Below, piece after piece: positions 63,608-64,000 of a stretch of DNA of 64,000 nt. The notes under the pieces are model-generated. The model was not told the DNA's origin. It did no database searches and saw only the letters and a list, made by a program, of their open reading frames with translations. Every line of letters starts with the position of its first letter. The first letter of the stretch is position 1. This stretch comes from Xestospongia bergquistia (Eukaryota; Porifera; Demospongiae; Haplosclerida; Petrosiidae): positions 7,603,057 to 7,667,056 of the forward strand of contig OZ014415.1 in NCBI GenBank assembly GCA_963965975.1, in the 5' to 3' direction. Made by a program: the position numbers and the translations under genes.

Positions 63608-63900
63608 TTAAGATGTTAAGTAATCAGTTATGATCTCCACTACTTTGTGAGCTTTAATAGTATCAGATTGTAACACATTGATAACAGTGCCCCATGTAAA
63701 ACTATCAGGATTAGTCTGACACCATTTATTAAAGACTTGATTAAATCTCTCTTGACAGTTAGGGTAGTCTATACGTAGACTATTGAGGTAACCCTCCTCA
63801 AGACCAACTGCCACTCCAAATAAGTGGTACTTATCTTCAATCTTTGCTCCAATGAGATCGTTAAGAATTGCTATAGAAGGCATTTCTTGTAACTTATCAT
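63608..63900 (-). CDS. Death-domain gene, 3' exon only (gene J, runs off the window)
   Basis: Terminal exon with a TTACAG acceptor at its 5' end and phase-1 entry, as elsewhere in the array. It encodes about 97 residues of diverged death domain: PSIAILNDLIGAKIEDKYHL, FGVAVGLEEGYLNSLRIDYP, FNQVFNKWCQTNPDSFTWGT, VINVLQ. Upstream exons and the start must lie at 63901 or beyond. An ATG at 63953-63955 in the same frame is upstream of the acceptor and probably intronic. Confidence 0.7.
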
Positions 63901-64000
63901 CTGTAACAGAGGGCAAAGATGTGTGGAAATATACTAAACAGATGGACAACTGCATGCACTCTGTAAAAACTGATTGGCAGATTTAACCAATATATGGCTA

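Overview
This window looks like nuclear DNA from an early-branching animal, most likely a demosponge of the Amphimedon type. That is an inference from content, with no species-diagnostic match. It is AT-rich, and its genes have many short exons separated by introns often only 40-100 bp long with clean GT/AG ends. It mixes typical metazoan genes (a PPT1 thioesterase, a TTLL polyglutamylase, an Ig/FN3 receptor tyrosine phosphatase) with expanded death-fold gene families. I assembled exons by hand from splice consensus, reading phase and family motifs. Unless stated otherwise, every model closes in frame.

Region 1 (0.7-19.7 kb) is an accessory cluster of four predicted two-pass membrane proteins. 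Two are on the + strand (669-5731 and 7243-11193) and two on the - strand (14183-15908 and 17933-19659). Each consists of an N-terminal cytosolic part, TM1, a glycosylated cysteine-containing ectodomain of roughly 270 residues, TM2 and a short tail. In the complete + strand gene the N-terminal part carries a DED-like helical domain; in the - strand pair it is a pyrin-like helical domain. Between them sit small two-exon genes ending in a W(C/Y)GSC motif: two intact and two broken. The 5' half arose by tandem duplication. The junction near 7195 beheaded the second + strand gene, and a later deletion removed exon 1 of one small gene.

Region 2 (20.2-32.4 kb, all - strand) holds housekeeping-type genes: PPT1 (8 exons, triad S113/D231/H287), a TTLL6/13-like tubulin polyglutamylase (23 exons) and an intronless PH-domain protein. 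A 244-bp gap separates the PH gene from region 3, which is transcribed divergently.

Region 3 (32.7-48.8 kb, + strand) is one receptor-type protein tyrosine phosphatase of 32 exons and about 1815 residues: signal peptide, about eight Ig-like domains, FN3 domains, a furin-like site, one TM, a catalytically complete D1 and a degenerate D2 with Cys replaced by Asp. Five introns end in long (TC)n microsatellites that act as polypyrimidine tracts.

Region 4 (50.4-64 kb, - strand) is a dense array of small death-fold adaptor-like genes: death domains (DD) and a CARD-like domain, alone or in combinations (DD; CARD-like; CARD-DD; CARD-CARD; DD-CARD-DD). Most begin with a 13-22 nt coding exon of the type M-A/S-S-x-x, and all junctions are phase 1. 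At least two further loci in the array are broken. A related DD remnant lies at 17.1 kb among the membrane genes. The overall picture is a death-fold signalling neighbourhood, with membrane-anchored death-fold proteins on one side and soluble adaptors on the other, evolving by tandem duplication and phase-1 exon shuffling.
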